Of a DNA stretch of 64,000 bases, positions 48,812 through 59,904 are shown piece by piece; position 1 is the stretch's first letter, and the number at the start of each line of letters is the position of its first letter. The notes under the pieces are model-generated. The model saw only the letters and a list, made by a program, of their open reading frames with translations. It did no database searches and had not been told where the DNA came from. Position numbers and translations under genes: made by a program. Origin of the DNA: Meghimatium bilineatum (Eukaryota; Mollusca; Gastropoda; Stylommatophora; Philomycidae); contig CM067298.1 in assembly GCA_034231615.1 (NCBI GenBank), forward strand, positions 873,834-937,833, given 5' to 3'.

Positions 48812-51800
48812 TCCATCGAGACCAGCACCGTGCAGAGGTGATGGGGCTTAGTTCAGCCATCAGGGGCTGGAAACTAAGACTGGTCGGGCAGTCCCACTCG
48901 AGCAGGACCATAGTCCTGCCCTAGTAAGCAGAGTGCTGAAGACGGAGGCATCCAGCCAAAAGGCGCACAGATAATCAGGATGCCACGCACAAAACACAAT
49001 GGAAACATGTCTACATCTATAAATAGTTATGGTGCCTGCCCTGTGGCGGACGTTCAGGCAGGGACGGTGCCGGGCCCTATACCTCGAAAGGGCCCAACCT
49101 CAGTTACTGGAAGTCCTTCTCAATTGCCCCGAGGAGCCAGGAGGCAAGGGAATAGAGCTACTGGCCAAACAAACAAACGACCAATAAAAATAATGCACTG
49201 GAATGCTGAGGGTGTCAACAGTAAAAGAGATGGATACAGCAAAAAATTGGAACTTGAAAATGTCCTCAGTGAAGAACAAGTTAACATATGCTGTATCCAA
49301 GAAACACACCTCAGCAGCGACATAGCCTTCAAAATCAGAGGCTACCAGTGCTACCGATCTGACCGAAAGGACAGGCGAAAGGGTGGAATTCTGACACTTG
49401 TTAAAAACAATATCAGCGCATGTCAGCTTGAAGTATATATGGAAGGGGCAGAATACCAGATGCTCCACCTAAAAACAGACAGTGCAGAATTCCATCTCCT
49501 GAACTACTACTGCCCAAATGATAAACCATTGGCACTAGACACAATTCCAGACAAAGAGAGACTTATGGTGTGTGGTGACTTCAACAGCCACTCTCAGAGC
49601 TGGGGCTACGATCATATCGACAAGAGAGGTGAGGAACTTGAGAGCTGGCAGGATGAAAATAATCTCATCCTTATTAACCAGCCAGCAGACTCGCCAACCT
49701 TCTACTCGAGAGCATGGCACACCACCTCTACACCAGACCTAGCATTCCACTCACCAGGCCTGGAATGGAACATCACACGTGTTGTTGGAAAGCAGCTTGG
49801 AGGTAGTGACCACAGACCAGTATTTCTGGAAATCCACAATGAATTTACCACGGACAGCAGCACGCTCACTAGGTGGAACTATAAAAGGGCAGACTGGAAA
49901 ATGTACCAGCATTTAACCAGTGTTCTAGCTAAGGACATGAACTTGGACAAAGACATCAATAGAGCAGTGAGTGAATTTAATAGATGTATACTACATGCTG
50001 CTAGTAAAACCATACCCAGGGGGGCACGCAAAAACTACAAACCCTACTGGAATGATGAACTGGAAAAGCTGCAAAATGAGATGGAAACATCTAGACAGCA
50101 GGCTGAGAACAGACCTAGCCAAGAACATCACAACAAATATCAGCAAACAAAGGCAAAATTTCAAAGAGCCAAGTTACAAGCCAGACGGAGCAGCTGGAAA
50201 GAAAAAACAGAGTCGCTGAACCTAGAAAGAGATACTAGGAAATTATGGAAACTTGTAAAACAACTAAATGATGAAGGTACAGGGAGAAATACCAGGATCA
50301 CACTTTATAAAGATAGAAACATTTTAACAGGTAAACATGCAGCTGATTACTTTGCAGATTCCTTTGCAGAAGACAATAACGTCAAAGTCAGCCCAGACAA
50401 ACAACAGGAGGTTCGAGAGAACCAGCAAAACATTGGACAATGTGAACCTATACCTGAAGTCATGGAGGCACCAATCACAATGAGAGAACTGGAGCATGCA
50501 ATATCCAAATTGAAAATGAAAAAGTCCCCTGGAGCTGATGGAGTGTCCAATGAAATGATTAGAAACCTGGGAAGTGCAGCAAGAGCAAAGCTACTGCAGA
50601 TCTTGAACACAAGCTGGTCCACAGGTAATGTACCACAGGTGTGGAGAGAAGCAATAATGATACCACTCCTCAAATCAGGAAAAGATGGCAACACAGTCTC
50701 CAACTACAGGCCCATCAGCCTCACAAGCTGTCTATGTAAAACAATGGAACGCATTATCAATCTTAGGATGCAGTGGTACCTTGAAAGTGAAAACCTTCTG
50801 GTATCACAGCAAGCAGGTTTCAGACAGTGCTACTCTACTGAAGATCAGGCAACCTACCTCTCCCAAGAGATTGAGGATGCCTTCCAAGAAAAGAAACTGG
50901 TACTAGCAGCATGGATAGACCTCAGGAAAGCATTTGATAAGGTCTGGAAAGAAGGGCTCCTAAAGAAATTGCGAAATTGCAGGGTTAGCTCAAGAATGTA
51001 CAAATGGGTAAAAGCATACCTGCATAATAGAAGAGCCAGGGTACAATTAGATGGTCGCAGGAGCAAGAAAGTTCTACTGCGTCATGGAGTCCCCCAGGGA
51101 GGAGTCCTGTCACCCACACTTTTCTTGGTTTACATCAATGACCTAGTTGCTGAACTACCACACGGGATCAAAGTGGCAATGTATGCTGACGACCTGGTGA
51201 TCTGGTGCACGGAAGAACATGCAACAGTGGCCACTAAACAAATACAAAGAGCTATCGATGCCCTAACCTTATGGGCTAATAGATGGTGCGTCAGCATTAA
51301 CACAGATAAGTGCAGCACTACACTCTTTACCCTCTCACCAAAACAAAAAGCTGGTCATATCAAGATAGATGGAGAGCTCTTGAAAGAAGACAAACAACCC
51401 ACATACCTCGGAGTTACTTTTGATGATAAGCTGACATGGAAGCAGCACATAAACAAAGCAACAACAAAAGCCAGGAGGAAGCTAGCTATCCTGAGAAAAC
51501 TAAGTGGAACCACATGGGGAGCCAGTGGAAATATACTCAGTAAAGTTTACCAGCAAGGCATAAGACCACACCTGGAATACGGTTCAGCTGCGTGGTGTCC
51601 TGCATCAAACACCACATTACAAGATCTAGATAAAGTGCAAAACCAGGCACTTAGAATAATGTTGGGAGCAATGAAATCAACACCCATAGCAGAGATGCAG
51701 AAAATGGGAAGAATGCAAACACTTGGCGAACGCAGAGACACAAAAGTACTAATTCAAGCAGAAAAGTTTCAGTGTATGCCAAGTCATCCAATGAAGGAAA

Positions 51801-52875
51801 GATTCCAAAATCTAGCAATGGGACGACCGAAAAGGAGCAGCTTTATCCATCAAGCTAAACGACTCCGTAGACAACTTACAGACCTACCTGACGTTGACAG
51901 CCCCTTAAGGTCTGTACCAGAGCAAACCCCGTGGAGTGAAAGCCATGGAATGCCAATATACATTCAGACCCATGTGAAAGGAATACTAAGCGAGGACGAA
52001 CAGAACAGTGTGCAGCGAATGACAGTCACCCTCAGTTTCCTGGATGAGGAATATCCACAAGATATATGGGTCAGAGTGTACACAGATGGGTCAGCACAGA
52101 ATGCTGTGAGGAATGGAGGTGCAGGTGTATATATAGAATATCCACACAAGCCTAGAGATACAATCAGAACACCGACAGGAAAATTCTGCAATAATTATGA
52201 TGCAGAAATCCAGGCAATTAGTGTGGCAGCTAAAAAACTGCTGAACTCCAACTCTGACCTACAGCCTGTGGTATTCCTGACAGATGCAAGGTCAGTGCTT
52301 CAAGCTCTCCAGTCTGGAAAACTAACAGACTTAAAAAAACTACTTAGCGAATTGTCTTACCAGTATAGGGTAACCATGCAGTGGATACCCTCTCACTGTG
52401 GAATACCAGGAAATGAAAAAGCAGACCAACTGGCTAAGGAAGGTGCTGCCGAAGACCAACCAGATATACCAATCACCTACCATCAGAAAAAACAGATGAT
52501 AAAGTCAATAAGAAAGCCACAAACACCAACACAAGATGACTATCACAATATGAACAGATCAGAACAAGTTATAATTCTACGTCTCAGAACAGGACACAAC
52601 CGACTCCGCAGTCACATGTATACAAAGTTCAAGATTGGCAACACGGCCATGTGTACATGTGGACAGGCAGCACAGAGTGCCAAACATATACTTCAAGAGT
52701 GTTCTGAGCATGAAACGCTGAGGCAGACATATTGGCCAGAGGAAACAACACTGGAATCAAAGCTCTATGGGACACTGTATGAACTACAAAAGACAGTGAG
52801 TTTTATTAAGGAGACAGAATTACAGATATAGACATGTTTCAAGTGAACGAAAGAAGAAGAAGAAGAAGAAGAAGA
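48812..52875 (+). mobile_element. LINE-I, full-length and intact
   Basis: The 4,064-bp element is framed by the 12-bp duplication ACTGCTCGGTCC (48800-48811 and 52876-52887). It has a 168-bp 5' leader, one 1,283-codon ORF, and a 44-bp 3' UTR ending in a GAA repeat. The duplication is perfect and the ORF undamaged, so the insertion is recent. Related pieces occur at 3421-3701, 23559-23584 and, diverged, at 4865-5960. Confidence 0.96.
48980..52831 (+). CDS. LINE-I polyprotein: endonuclease, reverse transcriptase, RNase H
   Basis: Single 1,283-residue protein. Residues 1-68 are a basic Pro/Gly-rich leader. The endonuclease/exonuclease/phosphatase domain (about 69-290) has HWNAEG, catalytic Glu108 in QETH, Asp200 and Asn202 in CGDFNSH, and GSDH at 275-278. 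The RT has Asp647 in WIDLRKAFDKVW, HGVPQGGVLSPTLFLVYIND and YADD at 735-738. RNase H has Asp1036 (YTDGSA), Glu1076, Asp1102 and Asp1149 (SHCGIPGNEKADQL). A Cys/His tail CTCGQAAQSAKHILQEC closes it. All catalytic residues are present. RT plus C-terminal RNase H fits the I superfamily (I/Nimb/Ingi-like). No separate ORF1 is present. Confidence 0.95.
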   Translation: MPRTKHNGNMSTSINSYGACPVADVQAGTVPGPIPRKGPTSVTGSPSQLPRGARRQGNRATGQTNKRPIKIMHWNAEGVNSKRDGYSKKLELENVLSEEQVNICCIQETHLSSDIAFKIRGYQCYRSDRKDRRKGGILTLVKNNISACQLEVYMEGAEYQMLHLKTDSAEFHLLNYYCPNDKPLALDTIPDKERLMVCGDFNSHSQSWGYDHIDKRGEELESWQDENNLILINQPADSPTFYSRAWHTTSTPDLAFHSPGLEWNITRVVGKQLGGSDHRPVFLEIHNEFTTDSSTLTRWNYKRADWKMYQHLTSVLAKDMNLDKDINRAVSEFNRCILHAASKTIPRGARKNYKPYWNDELEKLQNEMETSRQQAENRPSQEHHNKYQQTKAKFQRAKLQARRSSWKEKTESLNLERDTRKLWKLVKQLNDEGTGRNTRITLYKDRNILTGKHAADYFADSFAEDNNVKVSPDKQQEVRENQQNIGQCEPIPEVMEAPITMRELEHAISKLKMKKSPGADGVSNEMIRNLGSAARAKLLQILNTSWSTGNVPQVWREAIMIPLLKSGKDGNTVSNYRPISLTSCLCKTMERIINLRMQWYLESENLLVSQQAGFRQCYSTEDQATYLSQEIEDAFQEKKLVLAAWIDLRKAFDKVWKEGLLKKLRNCRVSSRMYKWVKAYLHNRRARVQLDGRRSKKVLLRHGVPQGGVLSPTLFLVYINDLVAELPHGIKVAMYADDLVIWCTEEHATVATKQIQRAIDALTLWANRWCVSINTDKCSTTLFTLSPKQKAGHIKIDGELLKEDKQPTYLGVTFDDKLTWKQHINKATTKARRKLAILRKLSGTTWGASGNILSKVYQQGIRPHLEYGSAAWCPASNTTLQDLDKVQNQALRIMLGAMKSTPIAEMQKMGRMQTLGERRDTKVLIQAEKFQCMPSHPMKERFQNLAMGRPKRSSFIHQAKRLRRQLTDLPDVDSPLRSVPEQTPWSESHGMPIYIQTHVKGILSEDEQNSVQRMTVTLSFLDEEYPQDIWVRVYTDGSAQNAVRNGGAGVYIEYPHKPRDTIRTPTGKFCNNYDAEIQAISVAAKKLLNSNSDLQPVVFLTDARSVLQALQSGKLTDLKKLLSELSYQYRVTMQWIPSHCGIPGNEKADQLAKEGAAEDQPDIPITYHQKKQMIKSIRKPQTPTQDDYHNMNRSEQVIILRLRTGHNRLRSHMYTKFKIGNTAMCTCGQAAQSAKHILQECSEHETLRQTYWPEETTLESKLYGTLYELQKTVSFIKETELQI

Positions 52876-52887
52876 ACTGCTCGGTCC

Positions 52888-53096
52888 TGATTCATACATT
52901 AACTAACTTTGAACTGAGAGTCTGGCACACTAATCACCTTAAGTAAATAATGGCGCAAAGTGTTATATTAAAGCTGTTGTACCGATCTCATACTCCATGC
53001 AGCTCACTTGTATGATAGGGCCTACGCTAAGCAGTGTGCATAAAAAAAACCCAAGGAGTGGCAGCATTGGACTCGAATTTTGTTTCTTCATGGGAT
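52888..53096. other. no gene recognised
   Basis: Short unassigned spacer between LINE-I and a LINE-C fragment. Confidence 0.4.
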
Positions 53097-53335
53097 ACTT
53101 TCACAATATTTTGGACACATTAAAAGACATAACACCTTGTTGAAGACCTTACTTGAGGGTAAAGCAAAAAGGAAACGAGCAAGAGGTAGACATAGATACA
53201 AGTGGAAGAGTTACATCACAAGATGGACAGGTTACAGTCTAGCAGAGTGTACCACAAAAACACGAGACAGAGGATGTTGGAGGTCTGTTGCAGTCAACTT
53301 TCGTTGTGGAGACGGCACTTGATAATGATGACTGT
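53097..53335 (+). mobile_element. LINE-C 3'-end fragment
   Basis: YFGHIKRHNTLLKTLLEGKA, RYKWKSYITRWTGYSLAECT and LRCGDGT-like end followed by TGATAATGATGA. Unlike the copy at 19820, the R-R-GR region here is open. Confidence 0.9.
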
Positions 53336-53589
53336 CGCAGTTGCACTTGGTTCAAAAGTTTGGGTCAAAGTGCAGCAAAGGTCAAAGTTTGCTGGGCGGG
53401 TTTTGTTTCTAACATCTCAGACTCAAAAGACATGTGAATACCGATTGTTCTCACACCATCCTGCATAAGATACACATACATATATATATAGTGGGTAGGT
53501 GAAATGTATAGGATATTGTTATGCTCGTCTTGTCATTTGTTCTTCATTGTAGATATTAATGATGATAATCTAATGGGGATATTCATGAC

Positions 53590-54165
53590 AGAAAAACTCA
53601 CATTGCTCTAGCATCAAGTGCCTTTAACAGACTGTGATGACTGTCTTAGTCTAATATCTGGAAGTCAAAGTCAATCAGCACACGCACGAAAATGCGCTTA
53701 TTTAATTCCTGCGTTATTCCGGTGCTATCATATGGATGTGAAAGCTGGAAAAAGTTCTTTATCTTCAGAAAAGAAATCACCGAGTTTCGATAACAAATGT
53801 CTTCGTAGGATAACTAACACTAACACCCATTGGAGTGAATTCAAATCGAATGATAAAATCAGAGAAGAGACATCAAAATTTCATCACAGATGTTATTAGA
53901 AAACGCCGTTGGTCCTACATCGGGCATGTTCTACGGCAGACATCAACAGAATACACCACCAATCTCTTGAATGGATAACTACAGGCAAAAGAGCAAGGGG
54001 TAGACCAAAAGCAACACTCAGAAGAACAATACTTAGAGAAAGTAAAACAATCAATATCCATAGACCATACTATTCAAGAACTACACAGCATAGCTTTGAA
54101 CAGACACAATTGTAGAGATCTGACCTCTGCCCTATACGCTAACTTCAGTGTAAAAGGAAAATGAA
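53590..54165 (+). pseudogene. LINE-D-related RT fragment
   Basis: Scattered frames include VIPVLSYGCESWK (degraded to PVLSYGCESWKKFFI), FDNKCLRRITN, WSEFKSNDKIREETS, WSYIGHVL, RARGRPKATLRRTILRESKT and DLTSALYANF. The order and spacing equal LINE-D. Confidence 0.8.
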
Positions 54166-54219
54166 TGAATGGGGATATGATTGAATCATAATAATTCAGA
54201 TGTGGTAGGCAGGGATCTA

Positions 54220-55135
54220 TATTTATTGTTCCAAACACAATACAAATGTAGTATTAGTAATAGTATTATTATTATTAACCTTACCATTACTTCTTACTTA
54301 CCTGTGGTCCACATAGATACTTGGGCAACATTTAAAATAGTGCTACCTAATTACCAATAATATATTTAGATAGCCCTTAAAAATTGCAATTCCACGATAT
54401 CTCAACCAAGTCTGTACGTCAATCCTGAGAAAAAGTTATGAATTTTTTTTGAATTAATTTCACATCAAAATAACTTACAATGAAACATATAGGAAAATAT
54501 AAATAAAACTTGTGACCACAAAATGTAGCCGAGCGGATAATTTCTAAATTATTTGTTATTTTCAATAATACCATACACAAATTATACACTTTTGTGTTTG
54601 CGGAGACAAGATGTTTATATTGATCACATTTCTGAAATTTTCACTAATTGATATTGATATCACACAGAACTAATTGATATTCAAAATGGCAGTTAATTAG
54701 CATAACTATAATGAAAATAAATTATATACCTATTTAACATAATAAAATAACACAGAAACTATATATTTTTGTATTCACAAAGACAAGATGCATCTGTTGA
54801 TCACATTACTGTGATTCCCAGATACACTACAACTAATTAATATTCAAAATGTTGGCTAATTTGCATAATTTAAACAAATGTTGATGTTTTAAAAAATTAA
54901 CTGCTGGTTTGGGCATTGTCCAACGCTCTTAAAAGTTACATAGGCCTATATAAAAAGAAAAATGGTTACATAACTTAATACATATAGTTTCAAACATGAC
55001 AAATGACGCCATTACTAAATGTAAACCCTGTCACAAGAAATTTATAGCCTAAGCAAAATTGTCCAAATGCGCTAATCCCAGATGTCCAAGTACATACATG
55101 CAAAATAAAGAGACAAGAAAAGAGAAATCATGTTG
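54220..55135. other. AT-rich spacer with a diverged 130-bp duplication
   Basis: Segments 54590-54715 and 54765-54870 share ACAAGATG, TTGATCACATT and TAATTGATATTCAAAATGGC-type phrases in order, indicating an old tandem duplication. No coding frame. Confidence 0.5.
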
Positions 55136-55139
55136 CATG

Positions 55140-55350
55140 TGCAACACATTTGAGTTTCAGACAGGACATTGTGCTGTGCTTTGAAGGTTGAGAAGTAAGA
55201 TTATATTCTATCCCTGGTCATATTTTAGACAGGACATTGTCCTATGAGGGCTGAGAAGTAAGATCATACTCTATCCCTGGTCATATTTCAAACAGGACAT
55301 TGTGTTATGCTATGAGGGTCGAGAAGTAGGTTCATACTCTATCTCTAGCA
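55140..55350. repeat. 65-bp tandem repeat, about 3 copies
   Basis: The unit contains AGACAGGACATTGTGCTATG then GAGAAGTAAGATCATACTCT and ATCCCTGGTCATATT. Confidence 0.85.
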
Positions 55351-55479
55351 ACTGTGACTCTGAATGAATGACACCTGGAGATGGCAGTTAATTTACTAGG
55401 GCTGCACGCCTAAGAAGACACATAACAGTAGCCTACACGATGGAACAAGCAGGCCTGTGACTCCTTGTACATACTGGGA

Positions 55480-55560
55480 GGACTCTTTGTAGGACTCTTT
55501 GTGGTGGGAGGACTCTTTGTGGTGGGAGGACTCTTTGTGGTGGGAGGACTCTTTGTGGCT
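55480..55560. repeat. 18-bp tandem repeat, about 4 copies
   Basis: The unit is GGAGGACTCTTTGTGGTG. Confidence 0.97.
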
Positions 55561-56472
55561 CTGATTGGTCTTGGGAGTCACATCCATCATCACCATAGAA
55601 CATAATTCTTATAGTTATACATGATGATGATGTTGTTCCTCCTTCACCAGCGAATATGAGTATGGCATGAAAAAACATTAAATGTGATGAACAGGTAGAA
55701 AAAAACAAAACATTTGTGATTGTCTAATTTGGTTTGTGAGTTCGATTCATGCCAGGAAAGTTATATTGCAGTGCATGCAGGAGTGTAGAGGGTTTGGGTA
55801 GGAGGGTTTTTGGATTTGTCCTTTTGCTTCCACCTCTTGTAAATTGCCTGGAGTGTTCTTTCTTTTTCAAATTTAGTGATGCCAGCAGTGACCTGGGTGT
55901 GCCAAGCTGAGCAATCAAGGGCTGCATAGATAGCACAACAATAATACTAAACTATCATCTGCAAAGACAGAAATGTGTCTAGTACTCCTAAGCATATTCA
56001 TTCATTATATAGGGTGATTTTTTTCTTGAGGTATGCAGTTATAGGGCCTACACTGCACCCCTACCATATGGAAAATTCATTTTTTATGGGCCTATCGATC
56101 TCAAACATTTGTAAATCAAGTCCTAGAAAATTTTATAAAAGCATTAAAGCAATGAGGACCAGAGACGATACATTTAACCAGACAAAAATACTAAATGACA
56201 AAGATGGCAAACCCTTAATCAACTTAGAAAATAAGAAAAAAAAAGATGGAAAGAATATTTTCAAGCCCTGCTGAAATCAGAAATCTGAACCACAGATTTA
56301 AGAAACAAATGTGGCGACACTGAAATAAAATGGCTATACAGATTATTCAACACGGCATGGAATGAGAGAAGAACACCTACAGACTGGCAGACAACAACAA
56401 TGATAAAGATATGGAAGAACAAGGGCTCAAAAAGAGACTGCGACAAATACAGAGGGATATTGCTACTGAGTC

Positions 56473-56619
56473 TTCTTCTTCTCGAACCCCCAGGAATTTC
56501 GAGCGATTAGTCCTTGCTTCTTATATGCAGTGGGGAGATTTCTCCAAGCTTTCTTTCATACCCAGGAGACTTCAGCTTAGACAATCCCTATTGAAGGAGC
56601 CTTCTACTCAGATGGGGTG
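56473..56619 (-). mobile_element. 147-bp SINE-like insertion with 12-bp target-site duplication
   Basis: It is flanked by TGCTACTGAGTC at 56461-56472 and 56620-56631. On the minus strand it runs from CCCCATCTGAGTAGAAGG to a GGGGTTCGAG segment and a GAA-repeat tail. The tail and 12-bp duplication length match LINE-I insertions, suggesting LINE-I machinery moved it. GGTTCGA resembles a pol III B-box, but no clear A-box was seen. Confidence 0.65.
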
Positions 56620-56744
56620 TGCTACTGAGTCAAGTTGGAAAGACTTATGCACAGATAATAGAAAAAAAGACTAAGACTTTGCATAGATCCCCAAATAAGT
56701 ATAAATCAAGTTGATTAGGAAGAACATGGGGTATACAGACGCCC

Positions 56745-57255
56745 TTTTCATACTTAGACAACTGAGCTAACAGATTTAGACAACTCAGCTAACAGATTTA
56801 GACAACTCAGCGAACAGATTTAGACAACTCAGCTAACAGATTTAGACAACTCAGCTAACAGATTTAGACATTGAGCTAACAGATTTAGACAACTGAGCTA
56901 ACAGATTTAGACAACTGAGCTAACAGATTTAGTCAACTGAGCTAACAGATTTAGACAACTGAGCTAACAGATTTAGTCAACTGAGCTAACAGATATAGAC
57001 AACTGAGCTAACAGATTTAGTCAACTGAGCTAACAGATTTAGTCAACTGAGCTAACAGATTTAGACAACTGAGCTAACAGATTTAGACAACTGAGCTAAC
57101 AGATTTAGTCAACTGAGCTAACAGGTTTAGACAGCTGAGCTAACAGATTTAGACAGCTGAGCTAACAGATTTAGACAAATGAGCTAACAGATTTAGACAA
57201 CTGAGCTAACAGATTTAGACAACTGAGCTAACAGATTTAGACAACTAAGCAAACA
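56745..57255. repeat. 22-bp minisatellite derived from LINE RT codons, about 23 copies
   Basis: The unit TTTAGACAACTGAGCTAACA plus GA echoes the LINE's own CTTAGACAACT.AGCAAACAGA (LRQLSKQT), which survives once at the right edge (57237-57258). LINE sequence continues in register on both sides. Confidence 0.95.
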
Positions 57256-57767
57256 GACAATAGAATACAACAATCAACTGAACATCACATTTATTGACCA
57301 AGAAAATCATTCGACAGGATTAACAGAGACAAACTGTGGACCTATTTAGAAGAGTACGAGATCCAAGGCCAGCTCCTCGAAAACACCAGAGCACTATATT
57401 AGAGATGCAAAGCTGGAGTAAGAACACTAGAAGTAAGGACAGACTCATTTATAATAACATCTGGTGTCAGACAGGGATGCGCATTATCCCCGCTCCTATT
57501 AAACATCTATATAGACTAAATCACCAAAGAAACCTTAAAAACACTAGAACAAGAAAACCAACTTGAACAAGAAAAGGGAGAAAAAGAAGACAGTAACATC
57601 ATAAAAGAATGACTATTCGCAGATGATCAGGTGTTGATATGCAACAATACTTCTGATCTGCAAAAACACCTAAACATAGGCAATATCATTTACGAAATCA
57701 ATAACATGAGAACAACAAGCCTAAATCAGATACACTGAAGATATGCAGAGTCAATCCCCACTAGATC

Positions 57768-57848
57768 TATACATCATCAGGTGCCATGCCAGCTGACTTA
57801 GGTGGTCATGGCCCTCCACAGCTCTCTGTCCACAGTATTATGTATATC
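57768..57848 (-). mobile_element. LINE-A 3'-terminal fragment
   Basis: CATCATCAGGTGCCATGCCA and GTCCACAGTATTATGTAT match the LINE-A terminus at 11897-11957. Confidence 0.8.
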
Positions 57849-57850
57849 TA

Positions 57851-59600
57851 TGGTGCTTGGTTGGTTTGTGAGAACTGTACCTATGGTGTTTGATGGTTTG
57901 TGAGAACTGTATCTATGGTGTTTGATGGTTTGTGAGAACTGTATCTATGGTGTTTGATGGTTTGTGAGAACTGTACCTATGGTGTTTGATGGTTTGTGAG
58001 AACTGTACCTATGGTGTTTGATGGTTTGTGAGAACTGTATCTATGGTGTTTGATGGTTTGTGAGAATGTGACAGACAGTCACCTGTGTCAGAAATCCCCC
58101 CCCCCCTCTTGAGTCGAGACCAGATTCAAAGGAATAAATATATTCCTTTGAGGAATAGAAAAGTGGTCCGGCAAACATTAAGACTACTGAGAAAGCGGAC
58201 CATATCAATTAACGGGAACTGCTATCAGACACTGAATCTCGACCCGCCTGACAAGAAATGTTAATGGCACAGGTATTACAAAAGGGTCAAACCGTGATAA
58301 TTGTAGAACACGGTCATCATACCCGGCTTTGAGAAGGCTTTGAAGTAGGGAGCGGACAGTCAGTTCTTGGATTCGAGAGAGTAAGGAGCTCGGAACTCTG
58401 TCCGAGCTGGACGGTGAGAGTTTTTGACAGTTAGCTTTGGATTCGAGAGAGCAAGGAGGTCTGCTCGAAAACTGGGGGTCCAGAGTGGACCAGTGGTACT
58501 ATAGGTTAGAATCCAAGCATATTGGACATAGGTCCTTCTGCACCGAAGCGCTGAGTATATGCTTTGTGTGCATTTTTCATATAAGAATATTGGACATAGG
58601 TCCTTCTGCACCGAAGCGCTGAGTATACGCTTTGTGTGCATTTTTCATATAAGAATATTGGACATAGGTCCTTCTGCACCGAAGCGCTGAGTATATGCTT
58701 TGTCATTGTGTGCATTTTGTCATATAAGAATACTGGATAGTTCCTTCTGCACCGAAGCGCTGAGTATATGCTTTGTGTGCATTTTGTCATATAAGAATAT
58801 TGGATAGTTCATACTGCATGGAAACGTTGAGTTTATGCCTTACGTATCTTTTATATTGGATAAGTCCAATTGTATAAAATAAAGTTACCACATATGGAAA
58901 CCAAGTCAAGACATTGTTTCATTATATGATATCACTAGAGCTAAGAGAGAGAGGATAAGTGATGTACTTCGTAACATATGGTGGATATAAGACTGTTATA
59001 TCTACCACCTCATCATCTCGTAACGTGCCAGGCTGCACTCAGTAATATATGTATTACCAATTACCAATCACACCTATCACTGTTACAAGAACTGTATCTA
59101 TGGTGTTTGATGGTTTGTGAGAACTGTACCTATGGTGTTTAATGGTTTGTGAGAACTGTATCTATGGTGTTTGATGGTTTGTGGGAACTGTATCTATGGT
59201 GTTTGATGGTTTGTGAGAACTGTACCTATGGTGTTTGATGGTTTGTGAGAACTGTATCTATGGTGTTTGATGGTTTGTGAGAACTGTATCTATGGTGTTT
59301 GATGGTTTGTGAGAACTGTACCTATGGTGTTTAATGGTTTGTGAGAACTGTATCTATGGTGTTTGATGGTTTGTGAGGACTGTATCTATGGTGTTTGATG
59401 GTTTGTGGGAACTGTATCTATGGTGTTTGATGATTTGTGAGAACTGTACCTATGGTGTTTGATGGTTTGTGAGAACTGTATCTATGGTGTTTGATGATTT
59501 GTGAGAACTGTATCTATGGTGTTTGATGGTTTGTGAGAACTGTATCTATGGTGTTTGATGGTTTGTGAGAACTGTATCTATGGTGCTTAGTTGGTTTGTG
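57851..59600. repeat. 32-bp minisatellite split by a solo LTR
   Basis: The unit is CTATGGTGTTTGATGGTTTG plus TGAGAACTGTAT: about 7 copies at 57851-58066 and about 16 at 59088-59600. Confidence 0.97.
58067..59087. mobile_element. solo LTR of a retrotransposon, 1,021 bp
   Basis: It begins TGTGACAG and ends CTGTTACA (TG...CA ends, 7 of 8 inverted match). The 4-bp duplication AGAA (58063-58066 and 59088-59091) restores the host minisatellite unit exactly. Near its right end TATAAAATAAAG (about 58875-58886) could serve as a polyadenylation region. An internal 65-70 bp repeat (CTTCTGCACCGAAGCGCTGA) occurs 4 times at 58505-58800. The duplication length favours the Gypsy group. No internal coding region remains. 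Confidence 0.85.
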
Positions 59601-59904
59601 GGTGATACTTTTTTGTTCACTTGTATAACCATGTGAATCTCTCTTCTGAAGGTGGTGGTCTGTCTCACAGTGCAGGCTTTATAGCTGAGAGCTAATGAGT
59701 TTGTCTCGAGTGGCTAAGGTATGTTCAGTTGTGCCTGTGTGTTGCCGGAGCCTCAAGGGAGAGCAAAGAATAGCGACACTATTTAACAGTGCAGGGTAGG
59801 GATAGGATGAGGTTAGATATATACCTATTGAGGTAAATAATTGAGTGACAAAAGTACTACTTGTCTGCAGCTGTTAGTAGTAAGAGAATTAGTTCCCATG
59901 TAAA
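59601..59904. other. no gene recognised
   Basis: Unassigned spacer between two minisatellites. Confidence 0.4.

Larger units (their letters stand above)
56100..57735 (+). pseudogene. LINE-B-like copy with a SINE-like insert and an internal minisatellite
   Basis: The frame pieces are PRKFYKSIKAMRTRDDTFNQ, WNERRTPTDWQTTTMIKIWK and NKGSKRDCDKYRGILLL (to 56472). After a 147-bp insert, RKNMGYTDALFILRQL follows (FRPGRSTTDAIFTLRQ-type block, about 56745). A 22-bp repeat array comes next, then TFIDQENHSTG (motif A, shifted), LWTYLEEYEIQGQLLENTRA, SGVRQGCALSPLLLNIYID and LFADDQVLICNNTSDLQKHL (catalytic dyad). It has several stops and shifts. Confidence 0.85.
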
